A DNA stretch of 64,000 nt from Oscarella lobularis (taxonomy: Eukaryota; Porifera; Homoscleromorpha; Homosclerophorida; Oscarellidae): assembly GCF_947507565.1 (NCBI RefSeq), contig NC_089175.1, forward strand, positions 744,001 to 808,000. The letters are read 5' to 3'. Position numbers and translations under genes: made by a program. Below, piece after piece: positions 1 to 12,267 of the stretch. The notes below the pieces were generated by a model, which was not told the DNA's origin, searched no databases, and was given only the letters and a program-made list of their open reading frames with translations. Within the stretch, counting starts at the first letter, position 1, and every line of letters begins with the position of its first letter.

Positions 1-258
1 ATTGATTAACGCGATTAAATTTGAATTTGGAACGGACTGCGAAACGACGTGGGTGAGCAATTGAAGATTATCCGGATTGATGAGACGTTTCGTGGAGAGC
101 CAGCCCAAGAGAAACGACGCCGTCTTGATGCCCTCCAGCTGAGTGCGAGTCATCATGCCCAAGCATTCGCAATGACGCTTGAGATGGTCCAATTGCTGCG
201 ACGAAATTTCGCTGGCGATCGTTTCGAGAAGCGATCGAAAATTCAACATCAATTCCAT
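1..258 (-). CDS. Death effector domain (DED) protein, N-terminal part, runs off left edge
   Basis: The minus strand is open from an ATG at 258-256 to the window edge (86 codons). An in-frame TGA lies 11 codons upstream, so this start is well placed. The residues fit the six-helix DED pattern of FADD, caspase-8/10 and c-FLIP: an early FRSLLETIASEIS helix, then LDHLKRHCECLG, then RTQLEGIKTASFLLGWL, then the typical short link KRLINPDNLQLLTHVV. The classical Arg-x-Asp-Leu near the end is absent; a loose counterpart, NSNLIALIN, is seen. DEDs assemble by self-association in apoptosis and inflammation platforms. What follows the DED (caspase, death domain or another DED) lies outside the window. 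The forward-strand reading frame over this region is a shadow. Family assignment is by eye; no profile search was run. Confidence 0.72.
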   Translation of the reverse strand, partial: MELMLNFRSLLETIASEISSQQLDHLKRHCECLGMMTRTQLEGIKTASFLLGWLSTKRLINPDNLQLLTHVVSQSVPNSNLIALIN

Positions 259-995
259 TTCTTTCTTTACGTGGGGGTGCGTCGATTGTCACGTGAAAAA
301 TCTGCATTTCCTGCTTTCGATTTGATGAATTGCTTTGTTTGAGGCGACTTACTGGTTTTTGATGAAAAGGGGCGTTTCTCTAGATTTCCTTGGTTTGTTT
401 TCTCTGCTGTCGTTAGCGTTGCAAGCTTCCTGGCGGATGCGGCACACTTTGGGTCGGATTGAATCGATCTAAGACAGCGTTCTGTTCATCGAATGCGGCT
501 TGGACGACTCCGGGCACGTTCCGGCGAAAGGAACTGCGAAAAGACGTGAAAAGCTAAGCTAAACTGCAAGACGACGTCGATTAGGTACAGAATAAGCAGA
601 ATTTCGCCGTTAGTTCTTACCAAACGAAGTGAAAACGATCGCTTTGCTTTAGCTTGGAGACAGATGCGTTGCTATTCTTACGACAGTACTCGTGAACAGG
701 CACGTGACAAGACGGAAATCGAGACAGCAAATTACGACGCTCTTTTCATAGGGATAATACGCTAGTCATGCCCGTTGCCACATTCACTGTCTAAAATTAC
801 AACCATTTGGGACAAAATATTTAGTGCAGTTACTAATGGCTACCAGTAGTATAGGCCCCAGTAGTAGTGCCTACTAAGTGATTCGTGCTGTTATAGTTGT
901 ATGCGTGTGAAATGAAAAGGTTGCTGCATGTGCCTACAGGTAAATTGTCGGCTCCGGCGAGACGCCGGTGTACCGTGACGACGGATTTTCGTTGA
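259..995. other. Spacer between the DED gene and receptor gene A
   Basis: No convincing gene lies here. Bases 934-995 hold the out-of-frame remnant of gene A's tail, ending in the same Thr-Ile-Tyr-Leu-stop as other copies. From about 421 to 933 the sequence matches the spacers 3' of genes C and F. A good minus-strand donor (GTAAGT) near 350 and a possible acceptor just before the DED start suggest that 260-760 includes 5' untranslated sequence of the DED gene. I saw no clear AATAAA for gene A. Confidence 0.5.
421..933. repeat. Spacer repeat, copy 1 (3' of gene A)
   Basis: This block is nearly the same as about 27335-27811 and 58573-59056, each directly 3' of a kinase-bearing gene. All three contain a minus-strand open stretch with the conserved peptide core LDRFNPTQSVPHPPGS and an internal donor-like GTAAGAAC. 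Here the block precedes a DED gene; in the other two it precedes an F-box exon. It may be a shared promoter or 5' exon. Its coding status is undecided. Confidence 0.6.
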
Positions 996-2416
996 TCACC
1001 GCTTTTTTTCGCAACCAGTTTCTGCCGCTGCTTCTGGCGAATCTAAATCCTCTGTGCTGACATTCGCGTAAGCCGAACCCTGAGACGACAATATCTTTTC
1101 CTTCTCTTCCACCTCCTCGCGCTCTCTCTGAGGAATCTCCACGCACGTATTACGCTTCTGACCGCTTGACGCAGAAGGAACATCGCCACTCATATCTAAG
1201 TAAGCGTTTTTCGATTGAGGCAATAAAGTTTCTTCTCCACACATGGAATCCAATTTCGTACCAGAAGAGACGGGACTCATCGGCGAATAATCCTCTTGAA
1301 CGGGAGACCTTGATTGGGTCGGCGTCTTATCTAAATAACTTGCAGATGTGTCGCCCGAATCTCTCATATTTTGCAAAGCGTTGGCCACGTCGCCCGACTT
1401 GATTCTTGCCGATGGATTCCTCTCCCAACAACGGAGCATCAGCTGGAACACAGACCGGGGACACAGCGGCGGACATTCCAACCTCAAGCTACCCTGAAGA
1501 ATGCCGTCGATTACTTGCTCGTTGCCTTGACCAAAATACGGCTGATAGCCAAACACGAAAATCTCCCATAAAAGGACGCCCAGTGACCAGACGTCCGATT
1601 CGACAGTGTATTTTCCGTCGGTGATCGCTTCCGGTGCCATCCATCGAATCGGCAACGCGCCGCCTCTGCGACGATAATACTCTTCCTCGTACACATCTCT
1701 CGCCATTCCAAAGTCGGAGATTTTCACCGACAATTGTTTGTCGCTTTCGCCGACGAGACAGTTTCGCGCAGCGATGTCGCGATGAACAAACCTTCGCGAT
1801 GCGAGATAGGCGACGCCGGATGCCGCCTGAGCGGCGATGTCGACCAGTTGCGCGATCGAGAGAAGAGGACGCGCATGCATTTCGTTGGGACGAGCTTTTC
1901 GAATGTAGTCCTTCAAATCGCCGTGTTTCATCAGTTCCGTGATGAGATAGAGTGGTTCGTCATGCGTGCAGATTCCCAGAAGACGAACGATGTTCGGATG
2001 ATCGAAGACCATCATGATTTCCATTTCCTTTCGGAAATCTTCGGCCGTTTCCTGCGACGATCCTCGCTTCACCGTTTTTACGGCAACTCGCGTTTTATCT
2101 TCGCCTTTGACAATTCCCGTGGCCCAGGCGGAATAGACTTTTCCGAATTGACCTTCGCCGAGTTCGTCTTCGATTTTGAGTCGGTCCTTGCTGAATTGGA
2201 ATTCGTCGTACGTTGGCCACGTCATGAGCCAACTGTGAGCTCCTCCGGAGGCGTCGTACAAGCTTCGGCGTTTCTGTAAGTCCTCCATCTCCATGATTTC
2301 TAATTTTGCCTGACGACGTCTCTTTCGCACGCAGATGATAACAATCACGAGTACGATTAGTACCAGTACGGCTACAGAAACAGCTACAGCAATGATCATT
2401 GACATATCATCACTCC
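996..2416 (-). other. Gene A exon 34: TM helix, tyrosine kinase, truncated tail
   Basis: One exon encodes a hydrophobic Val/Ile/Leu-rich helix followed by CVRKRRR (stop-transfer), then a complete kinase. Visible residues are GEGQFGKV (glycine loop), VAVK (ATP lysine), a conserved Glu in EDFRKEME, HRDIAARN (catalytic loop), DFG near 1710, and the activation-loop pair YYRRRGG before PIRWMAPEA. The paired Tyr and the GDLKDYIRKARP segment resemble the insulin receptor/Trk/ROR/ROS branch. The tail has YSPM (YxxM) but lacks the segment around YLNM present in E and F. It stops at 996 because the frame shifts at an A7 run (1002-1008 on this strand). Confidence 0.92.
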
Positions 2417-5400
2417 CTAAATGATGATAAATAAAAGCGAGGAAAAAACAACGTTGTACATGTCTTACCTCGTGGTTCAGACGTACTCGGAATAAGGAAC
2501 CGGCAAGGATCGCTGCTTGGACCAACGGTCGTTTGTCCGCAATCAGCGTGATTTTCAGCTTCCATAGTTACCGTGTACCACTGGTCGAAGTCAATCGTAG
2601 ACTCATCGACATCCAAGGTATTTGATCCACCGACCGATTGCCCGACGTCCTTAAAGACTTGCCCAATGCCCGTTTCGTTTCCTTTGAACAAATTGACACG
2701 GTATCCTCGAGGTTTACCGCGCCAGTCCGACATAGAAACGTCCGTGTAATTTAATCGAATCGCCTTCACTTTGTCTTGATTTCCCTCTTGATTTCCCTGA
2801 AGAGCTTCGCAAGTGTGAATCACAGCCGCAGACAGGGGAGCTGGAACAAACGACATTAAATAACATACTCAATTGTCATTTGAGCACATGCACACCTGCT
2901 GCGCAAGTAAAAACGTTTCGAGTTCCAAATGCACCCGCTCCTCGCCCAGAATGCGCTCGAATACGCACGGTATAAGAATGATAAGGCTCGAGACCAAAGA
3001 ATTCCGCTTCACCAGTCGCGTTTGAAGTCCCGTTCGAAGTAATGTATACGTGACCTTGAACAGACGATGTGCTTGCTTTTACTCGAAATAGAAGTCCATT
3101 AGGCTTGACTGTCCACGAGAGTTTTATCCACGTCGAATTCCTGTCAAGCTCTCTAATATGTGGTTTATCAGGTACTTAAAAGAAATCGATAATTAAAGAA
3201 ATAAAAATAAAGAATTATTGCGACAAACCTCCTTCTCCAGTTTTGTTTCTTCCAGAAGCGAAAGGACCTTCCTCGTCGACGTTACACGTTTTTGCCGCGA
3301 TTTCTACGTGATACATGGTATACGGCGTTAGTTCTTTAAGCGGCTCTTCGTGATTTTCAGCGTCAATCTTTATATCAGATCTTTTGTCATTGGGACTGTT
3401 GAGCGGCCAGTACCGCGCGACGTAGCCGCACAACACGCCGTTCAAGTCAGATTCCAAAGGCGAAATCCAACTCAGAAGAAGCGTCGAGCTTTCGTTCGTT
3501 CGACTAACAGTGAAATTTCGCGGAGGGGACGATGGAGCTAACAACGATTTTCACAATCAAATAAAACGTTTTCAAAATTAGCTTACCAGATGAAAGCGTC
3601 TGAAAATAATGAAGGTCAGATGTGTCTCCGAGCGACCCGTCCGCGTAACCAGCAACCAGCTTAGCCAGGAAAAGCGTATTCGGCGTCAAATTTTCCACAC
3701 TTGCAATCGTCTCATTAACTTGCGTAAAGAAGTAGATAGATCCGAATATTTGTTGAACAGTAAGTGTATAGTTCAGCAGATTCGGATGCGATGTTCTTAA
3801 CGGTCGTTCCCAATTCAAAGTCACCGACGTCGACGTAAGATTCCAATGAGTGACTTTGCGCGGTGTTCTATCATCGGGATCTACAAATTTCGTGAACATT
3901 AGGATCGGATCGCTGCCGGCTCCCTTTCCTGAGATCGTCCTTGCTCGAATAATGACGGAATACTGTGCCGGATATTCGAGTCCTTCTACTTCTTGAAATC
4001 GTGCCATTGGATTGTTCTGGTGAATGATTGCGAATATTTTTGGCGTTCCTGTTACGTTTTTCCACTGCTTGGTGATCTCGTACTCGGTGATAATGCCGTT
4101 GGGTTTCTTCGGCGGAGACCACGAGACGAGTAGACTCGCTCGTCTCGTCGCATCGACCCGAACGACATCAGGTGGACCCGGCTCTAAAAACCCAATCAAA
4201 TCATAAATAATAAACCTCGTTATTAGTTCCTACTTCCTTGATTGGTGCGGATGACAAGTAAGTCTGACGTAGGACCTTGGTGATCGTAGAGAATGTTGAA
4301 GGCTCGCATGGACAACTGATATTCTGTGTATCCCGTCAAATCGGCGACTCTCCATCGAAAGAATCGGCCATCCGGCAAGCCGAGTTCGTCCGGACGCAGA
4401 TCCACGTCTGTTGTCCATCCCGTTGCCGTTTCAGTAATGCGATACGAATAAGCAATCCGACCGTTTGGGAATCTAGGCGGTTCCCATTCGAGAAGGACGG
4501 ACGATGCGCCGACGTCAGGAATTCGAAACGATCCAAGCGGACCAGGAGCTGCGTGACAGAGAAAAAAATAAATAATCGTACTCCATCTTCTATACACGTA
4601 CTTCCTTCGAGTGTATAGGCAAATGTGACGGCACTTGCATTTCCGCCTTCGGCCTTCACTTCAATCCGATAGTAAGTGTACGGAGACAAACGATCGAGTT
4701 CGTAAGACTCATTTCTCGTCGTCGCGTTTAGCTTCTTTCTTTCCTGATCATCTGCGCTGTAGACTATTACGTAGCGCGAGATCTTGCCAGCGGACGGAGC
4801 TAGCCACGACACTGAAATTCTTTCCGGTGTACCTGACTTTGCTGTCAGTCCTCGTGGAGCTCCAGGAACTAAAAAACTATTCAAATAATGAAAACCAATG
4901 CACATTATTTACTAACTTTGCTTCAGAGTCACGACGTGAGCGAGAGCGGTCTTCTCGCCTAGTCCCTGCGACGTTCGTGCTCGCATGTAGATCGAATAGT
5001 TCGTTCCTTCCGTAAGGTTTGTTATGATGATGGTACTTTTGTCTCTTTGAACCGTGACGTTGGCAACCGAGACCAAGGATGCCAAATTGCGTCGACGACG
5101 ATTTGACGATGTAAAGACAAAAATGCGATAGTCCAAAATCTCGCCGCGAGGTTCCGACGGTGCCGTCCAGCTCAGAGAGATCGCCGTCGAGCTCACAGGA
5201 TCAGCCCGTCCCAATGAAGGAGGACCAGGAACTACACGAAGAAATACCGATCAAATCTTTAGAATTTAAAATATTCTTTACCGTCTTCGCTGGTTCGCAC
5301 TATGAGATCGTCACTGAACGGTCCGAGACTCTTGTTCGTTCGCCCGCTCACTTCGACAATGTAAAACGTGTACGGTAAAAGACCGCTAAGCGTAGCCGAC

Positions 5401-8400
5401 GTCTCCGTTCCGCGCACCGTTACTGTTTTCTCAGCTTCGCCGCCCTTCTGAGCGACGTACGTGACGACGTAGTCGAGAAGAATGCCGTTGCGACTATCTC
5501 TAGGTATCGCTTCCCAAGAAATCCTTACGCTGCTTTTTGTAGCGTGAGCCAGCGAAACGTTGGACGGTGGCTCGTCGGGAACTGTAATAAACGATAACTG
5601 CAAAAAAATCATCAAACTATGATGAGCTCCTCTTACCGTCTTCCGGAGTGGTGAATTCGTAGGGGTCTGACGGTGGCCCGAAGCCAATCGTCGTTGCCGC
5701 GCTAACTCGTATTCGATACTTTCGTCCAGAGAAAAGATTTCTCACTGTCGCGTTCGTCTGCGGTGCGACGGTGTCGATTTCTTGTGCTAAAACCCACTGA
5801 CCTAAGCTGCTTTCAATCTCGACAGCTACTTTGTAGTTCGTAATTTTTCCGTTCGGGTCAAACAGATCAGGTGCCTTCCAAACTATAAGAGCTTCCTTGT
5901 TAGGTAGAGACTTAACCGCAATATCGATAGGGCTCTCGTCCGGACCTACACAAAAATCGCCGACAGTTTGTACGCGTACTTCCTTTCTTTACACTTCAAC
6001 TTAGCTGCGTGTAACTATAAGAGACGCTTTACCTCTAGTTGTCCGCGCTTTGAAAACGGGAGTAAGAGGACCTCCTCCCGCACCCGTGAATGCCTGCATC
6101 CACACTGAATACTCGCCAAAAGACTCCAAGTTTGACAAAGTGTAATTCTACTAAGCGAGTTAGATTACGATTATCAGTTGAGAATTAGTCGTACCGTAGA
6201 ACTTGGAGATGCAGTCACATTTTGGACATCACTTGGCACTGCGAGCCCGCTCTCTCTTTGATAGTAAATGACGTACTTCTCCAACACTCCGTTGATCAGA
6301 GTACACAGCATTTCGGTCCAAGTTAGTAGAAGCTCCTTTCTTCCAATGGTTCCAACAACGGACAAATTCCGAGGAGCACAAGTTGGTCCTATTTTTATTA
6401 AAACATAAATATTAGTAATAACAAATCAGAGTTCGCCTTACTGTCTTCTGCTGTCAAGACGATATTTGCATTCCAATCGCTGTAGTACTTTCTTCCTCCT
6501 GGTCCGTCTTGAGATACAGCGAAAACAAACACGTCGTACCACGAGTAACTAGAAAACAAGTCCTGAGAGCATCAAGGAGAGGAGGTAATTAAAGATTAGA
6601 ACCTTGTCAAGTTGGTGATCACAAATTCTGTTTCGTTTTGCACAGAAGCGACGTCGTAATAATAATCACAGCCACACATCATTTGGATATGTGCTTCTTC
6701 GTTGCTAAAACTGTTATAGTAGCCGTCGGAAGAACATCGGTATTCAATGCGTATTCCCACAAACAATCCGTTCACATCCCTTGGAGGCGGGTTAGACCAA
6801 GTCACTTTGAGACCGGCCAGACCGTCAATGCTTAAACTGACATTCTGAATAGAAAGAATTACCGGGCTTGCAGGACGGGCTAAAAGATTTCAACTCAAAA
6901 TTATATATGACAAACATTCTTTACAAACCTGCGTGAGTCCTTGCAGAAAGAATTGCAGAGAAAGGACCCGGACCAACGCTTGTATAGGCTCAAACTTTGA
7001 CGTCATAAACTACGTACTCCTCCAGGCCAGATAGAGTCAAAGAAGTAACGTTTCCGCTGACATTGACAGAATGCGGATCGGTATCGAAATCATCTCCTAC
7101 GTAGTTAATCTCATAAGCAGTGATCACTCCATTCCGATCCGCGACAGAGAAAGTTGCCCACTGAACGACAAGCCGAGCCGGTCTGCAGCCGTGACAGCCC
7201 CGGAAAACTGACAACAGACGCGGTGCTTTAGGAACTACGAGAAGGTCAATCATGAAAGAACAAAGCAAATGTGAATTATCTATCTGACCGTCCTCTTCCG
7301 TCCGAACTCTCAGAGGAGGATCCGGTCCCTCCGGACTCAAGCCTTCTTCGGTAGCCGCATCCATTGTGATCGTGTAGTTGGTAAAAGGACGAAGACCTGT
7401 CAGCGTTGCGTTGAACGCATCGACGTCATCGACGTCGTATCGTCTTCGCAGCGATTCCCCGTCTGCCCGATAGTATATGTTGTAGCCAGAAACGTTGAAA
7501 TCATTCAAAGAAGACCACTCTACCAGAACGGCAGTAGAAGATAAGACGGTGGCCGTAATATTTTGAGGTGGAAACTCAGGAACTAAAATAGAATTCTCTG
7601 ATTGCGATCAAACGAACCTGGTTCGACTATCGTACCGAGACATTCGGGTATACTGGCGAATTGTGATAGAATGCACGTGTCACAATTTTGTCCTTCGGCG
7701 CCGTCGCGGCACAAACATTGGCCTGTCGTCAGGTTACAATTTTCGCTCACCGAACCCGGTAAATAACATTCGCAAACTGAAAACACTCCAACTTAGCCGC
7801 GAGTAGCGGTAAATTCAGAGACGTTTTACCTCCAGTTGTCCGCGCTCTGACTACGGGAGTAAGAGGACCTCCTCCCGCACCTGTGAATGCTTGCATCCAC
7901 ACTGAATACTCGCCAAAAGACTTCAACTTTGACAAAGTGTAATTCTACAAAGTGAGTAAGATTACGATTATTAGTCGAGAATTAGTCGTACCGTAGAACG
8001 TGGAGATGCAGTCACATTTTGGACATCACTTGGCGCTGCTGGCCCGGTCTCTCTTCGATAGTAAATAACGTACTTCTCCAACACCCCGTTGATCAGAGTG
8101 CACAGAAGTTCGATCCAAGATATTAGAAGCTCCTTTCTTCCAACGGTTCCAACAACGGACAAATTCCGAGGAACGCCAGTTGGTTCTAGTTTTATTAAAT
8201 AAAATGTACCGATACTTGTACAGAGTTGCCTTACTGTCTTCTGCTGTCAAAACGACATCAAACGTCCAATCGCTTGAGTATCGTATTCCTCCTGATCCAT
8301 CTTGAGATACTGCTTGAACAATAACGTCGTACCACGAGTAACTAGAAGCAAGTCCTAAGAGCATCAAGTAGAGGAGGTAAAGATTAGAACCTTGTCAAGT

Positions 8401-11400
8401 TGGTGATCACAAACTCAGTTCCGTTCTTCAAGAAATTCATTTCGTAATGATAATCGCAGTCACACATCATTTGAATATGTGCCTCTTCGTAACTGCTGAA
8501 AAGGTTACTATTGTAGTAGCCGTCGGAAGAACAATAGAAAGTAATTCGTATTCCCCCAAACAATCCATTGACATCCCTTGGAGACGGGTTAGACCAAGTC
8601 ACTTTGAGACCAGCCAGACCGTCAATGCTTGAACTTGAACTGACGTTCTGGATAGAAAGAATTACCGGACTTGCAGGACGAGCTATAGAACAATTTTAAA
8701 AGAATGACAAATATTTTTCATCTACAAACCTGCGTGAGTCCTTGCAGAAAGAATTGTAGAGAAAGGACTCGAGCCAACTCTAGTATAGGCTCGAACTTTG
8801 ACGTCATAAACTACGTACTCCTCCAGGCCAGATAGAATCAAAGAAGTAACGCTTCCGCTGACATTGACAGAATGCGGATCGGTATCGAATTCATCTCCTA
8901 CGTAGTTAATCTCATAAGCAGTGATCACCCCATTTCGATCCCCAATAGAGAGAGTTGCCCAACGAACGATAAGATAAGCCGGACTCCAGCCGTCACGGTA
9001 CCGGGAAACTGACAACAGACGTGGTGCTTTAGGAACTACAAGGTCAATATTGCCTGAAAGAACAAAAATGTGAAATATTTATCTGACCGTCCTCTTCCGT
9101 CCGAACTCTCAGAGGAGGATCCGGTCCTTCGGGACTCAAGTCTTCTCCGGTAGCCGCATCCATTGTGATCGTGTAGTAGGTATAAGGACTAAGACCTCTC
9201 AGCGTTGCGTTGTACGCATTGACGTCATCAACGTCGTATCGTCTTCGCAGCGACTCTCCATCCGCCCGATAATATATGTTGTAGCTAGAAACGTTGAAAT
9301 TGTTCAAAGGAGACCACTCTATCAGAATGGTAGTAGAAGATAAGACGGTGGCCGTAATATTTTGAGGTGGAAACTCAGGACCTAAAATGAAATTTTCTGA
9401 TTGCAGTCAAATGAAAAACCGGTTGTGACTATCGTACCAAGACATTCGCTTATATTAACGAATGGTTTTTGCGATAGAATGCACGTATCACAATTTTGTC
9501 CTTCGGCGCCGTCGCGGCACAAGCATTGGCCCGTCGTCAGGTCACAATTTTCGCTCACCGAACCCGGTAAATAACATCCGCAAACTGAAAATACACCAAC
9601 GTAGCCGTGTAGCGGTAAAAGACGTCTTACCTTTAGCTCGGACAATTGGAGTAAGAGGACCTCCTCCTGCACCTGTGAAAGCCTGCATCCACACTGAATA
9701 CTCGCCAAAAGACTCCAAGTTTGACAAAGTGTAATTCTACTAAGCGAGTTAGATTACGATTATCAGTTGAGAATTAGTTGTACCGTAGAACTTGGAGATG
9801 CAGTCACATTTTGGACATCACTTGGCACTGCGAGCCCGCTCTCTCTTTGATAGTAAATGACGTACTTCTCCAACAGTCCGTTGATCAGAGTACACAGCAG
9901 TTCGGTCCAAGTTATTAGAAGCTCCTTTCTTCCAATGGTTCCAACAACGGAAAAATTCCGAGGAGCACCAGTTGGTCCTATTTTTATTAAAACATAAAAT
10001 ATTAGTAATAACAAATCAGAGTTCGCCTTACTGTCTTCTGCTGTCAAGACGATATTTGGATTCCAATCACTGTAGTATCGTCTTCCTCCTGGTTCAACTT
10101 GAGATACCGCGCGAACAGTAACGTCGTACCATGAGTAACTAAAAAAACAAGTCTCAAATAAGCAAGATGACAAGGGTAAGGATTTGAACCTTGTCAAGTT
10201 GGTTATCACAAACTCAGTTTCGTTCTTCAAAAAATGCATTTCGTTGTGATAGTCGCAGCCACACATCATTTGAGCATATCCTTCTGGCCCAAAACCGTTA
10301 TAGTAGCCATTGGAAGAACAATAAAATTCAATATCTATTCCCACAAACAATCCATTGACATTCCTTGGAGAAAGAGACCAAGTCACTTTGAGACCAGCCA
10401 GACCGTCAATGTTGGAATTTGAACTGACATTCTGGATAGAAAGAACTGTAGGACTTGCAGGCGCCGCTAAAAAATTTCTTCAATGATCTATTGTTTTTTG
10501 AACCATTTACTGTACTAACCTGCATACGTTCTAACAGACTGATCCAAAGAGAAAGAGCTGGGACCGACTTCGGTGAAAGCCCGGATTCTGACGTCATAAA
10601 TTACGTACTCTTCCAGGTCAGTTAGCGTCATTGAAGAAATGTTCCCGCTCACATTAGCTGTATGAAGTTCCGTATCAAACTCTGCTCCAATATAGTAAAT
10701 TTCATAAAGAATGATAATTCCGTTGCGATCTTCCGCAGGAGGAGGATCCCACTTGACCTGAAGTTTGCTCAGACCGCAATTTTCCCAATAGTTAAAACAA
10801 GGATCAATAGGGGTGACTGTTAAATTAGTCGGCGGTTGACTAGGCGCTGTGAAAAAACAATAAGCATAAATCAAAAAGAAAGAAGCACTCTAACCGTCTT
10901 CGTCAGTGGTCACGGTTATTGGCGAACTTTCCGGACCAATAGCCACGGTAAAAGCACTGACGCTGACGTTGTAACGAGTAAACTCATTCAATCCGGTAAG
11001 AGTAAGTGAGAGCATTTCACCGGGAACCAGCTGGGAATGATTAGTCATGACCGTAGCATACACAACCGTGTAGTACACAATGATGCCATTGAGATGGCTA
11101 TCGGGAGGCGGGACCCACGATACGTACAAACTAGTCGAATTCGAGACAAGAACAGAGACATTCTGAGGAGGAGCGCTTGGAGCTGAACAAAAGATTACAT
11201 TTCACCACTAAAATGCGCGTCATTTCGTTTCTTTTACCTGACTGTTCCGTATAGGTGCTGCTGCAGCTGGACAAGCCTTCTCCTGCACTCGTCCTTGCAA
11301 AGACAAAGACTTGGTACAGCGTAAAAGCACGCAGATCTTCAAAGATGACAAATGTAGTCGTTCCATCAGTAGTGACGCTGCTATGACATGATTCCAAATG

Positions 11401-12218
11401 GCAGGCCAACACTCTGTAACCAACGATGACTCCATTGGGCTTCATAGGAGGCTTCCAGGACACCAACAAAGCAAACGAACCGTTCGTCATAACCGTTACA
11501 TTGACCGGAACGTCCGGCACTAAATAGGAACATTATTTTGGCTTCACCATACATAGAAGAACTTACAGCCCTTCGCGCTGTTTATTTTCAAGGGTGGACT
11601 GGGCCCTTTAGGTCCTTCTCCTGCACTCGTTCGAGCTGCTACAGTTATGTTATAGTCTTCAAAAGGTTCAACAAACAAGATGTATTTGGTTTCATTGACG
11701 TACACCACCGACGGATTCGTCTCGTTCTCGTCAATTCGCTGATAGTAGATGGTGTAGCCAATGAGAATGCCGTTGACGTGGGAAAACGGAGGCGGCTCCC
11801 AGGTGAGAAGAACTGACGAGACAGACGAATTGTATGTGATGACCGCACCGCTAACGTTGCGCGGAGAAGCAGTCGGAGCTAGAGAGAATAACGCGCAGAG
11901 ACACTATTCAGAAATGCTATAGATTGTCCAAGGCAACGAACTTTCACCGGGCAACGTTGGCGTTGCAGTTGTGCGTTGCAGAGACATTGTCGTTGGTGGT
12001 GGTGTCGCCGGCGTTGAGACATTGGAACTCTTCAAAGCTGTCGACCAAAGGAGCAAGACTAGAACGATGCGCAGACCCGTGCGTCCTGCAAAAAGCCAAA
12101 AACAGTTATTGTTCTGAGTGTATTTGGCTTCTAGTCTAGGCATCCTCGCCACCAGTATGCGGAAATAGGACCTTCGTGTGTTCTCACCTTTGATGATGAA
12201 TCCTATCTGCTTGGTCAT
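996..12218 (-). CDS. Gene A: FN3-rich receptor tyrosine kinase with active-type kinase
   Basis: 34 exons (5' to 3'): 12188-12218, 11948-12085, 11567-11878, 11238-11519, 10895-11182, 10520-10846, 10190-10466, 10032-10138, 9784-9977, 9631-9736, 9438-9584, 9088-9381, 8730-9035, 8391-8682, 8235-8341, 7992-8185, 7830-7944, 7636-7776, 7289-7582, 6929-7234, 6603-6879, 6442-6548, 6195-6388, 6033-6147, 5637-5945, 5282-5581, 4917-5231, 4602-4868, 4234-4548, 3587-4183, 3229-3537, 2896-3174, 2469-2840, 996-2416. The protein has 3,144 aa: signal peptide, FN3 1-6, EGF, FN3 7-10, EGF, nine-plus-four further FN3 (23 in all), juxtamembrane domain, TM helix, kinase. The third EGF, the large exon and one FN3 seen in B, D and E are missing here. 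The tail ends early at TGA 996-998 through a frameshift. The kinase should phosphorylate tyrosines at the plasma membrane; the ligand is unknown. Confidence 0.85.
2469..2840 (-). other. Juxtamembrane ectodomain exon (gene A)
   Basis: This 124-codon exon is present in all six copies (B 13995-14363, C 29332-29697, D 32351-32719, E 46208-46591, F 60763-61149). It encodes a conserved segment with VIHTCEAL, AIRLNYTDVSM, GYRVNLFKGNETG and a Cys pair near its end, just before the TM exon. It may be a divergent FN3-like beta domain; I do not recognise it with certainty. Small in-frame length differences occur among copies, all in multiples of three. Confidence 0.7.
7636..7776 (-). other. Laminin-type EGF-like exon 2 of gene A
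   Basis: A phase 1-1 exon with eight cysteines in laminin-EGF spacing (CEC...C...CLC...C..C...C). The Lys-Pro-Phe-Ala-Asn-Ile found in the other copies is replaced by a shorter stretch, making it 6 bases shorter than the usual 147. Confidence 0.8.
9438..9584 (-). other. Laminin-type EGF-like exon 1 of gene A
   Basis: A 147-base phase 1-1 exon with eight cysteines in laminin-EGF order, beginning CGCYLPGSVSENC. It closes the first FN3 block, as in gene B. Confidence 0.82.
11948..12085 (-). other. Gene A exon 2: signal peptide and short Thr/Pro stalk
   Basis: With exon 1 (12188-12218) this gives MTKQIGFIIKGRTGLRIV followed by a Leu-rich core, a typical signal peptide, then a short Thr/Pro-rich linker. 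The donor is in phase 1, matching the first FN3 exon. Confidence 0.75.
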
Positions 12219-12237
12219 GACTGCCAGTGGGATTGGC

Positions 12238-12267
12238 ACGACGTACAGTAGAACGCGTCACGGTAGC
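12238..12267 (-). promoter_or_regulatory. Conserved block upstream of gene A start
   Basis: On the minus strand the motif ACCGTGACGCGTTCTACTGT lies 20-50 bases before the ATG. It recurs before the starts of B, C, D and E and in the relic at 12981-13010. It is probably 5' untranslated or core-promoter sequence. Conservation among recent duplicates alone does not prove function. Confidence 0.4.

Noticed and set aside
1734-2279. Forward-strand frames of 180-200 codons opposite the kinase exons (also 28565-29158, 45430-46020, 59984-60574)
   Set aside because: They recur in all kinase copies only because the kinase is conserved on the other strand; they lie within a single coding exon and resemble no family.
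6195-11878. Long FN3 arrays read as a receptor tyrosine phosphatase (PTPRQ/PTPRB type) or titin-like protein
   Set aside because: The downstream catalytic exon is plainly a tyrosine kinase and no phosphatase signature (HCSAGxGR) is present.
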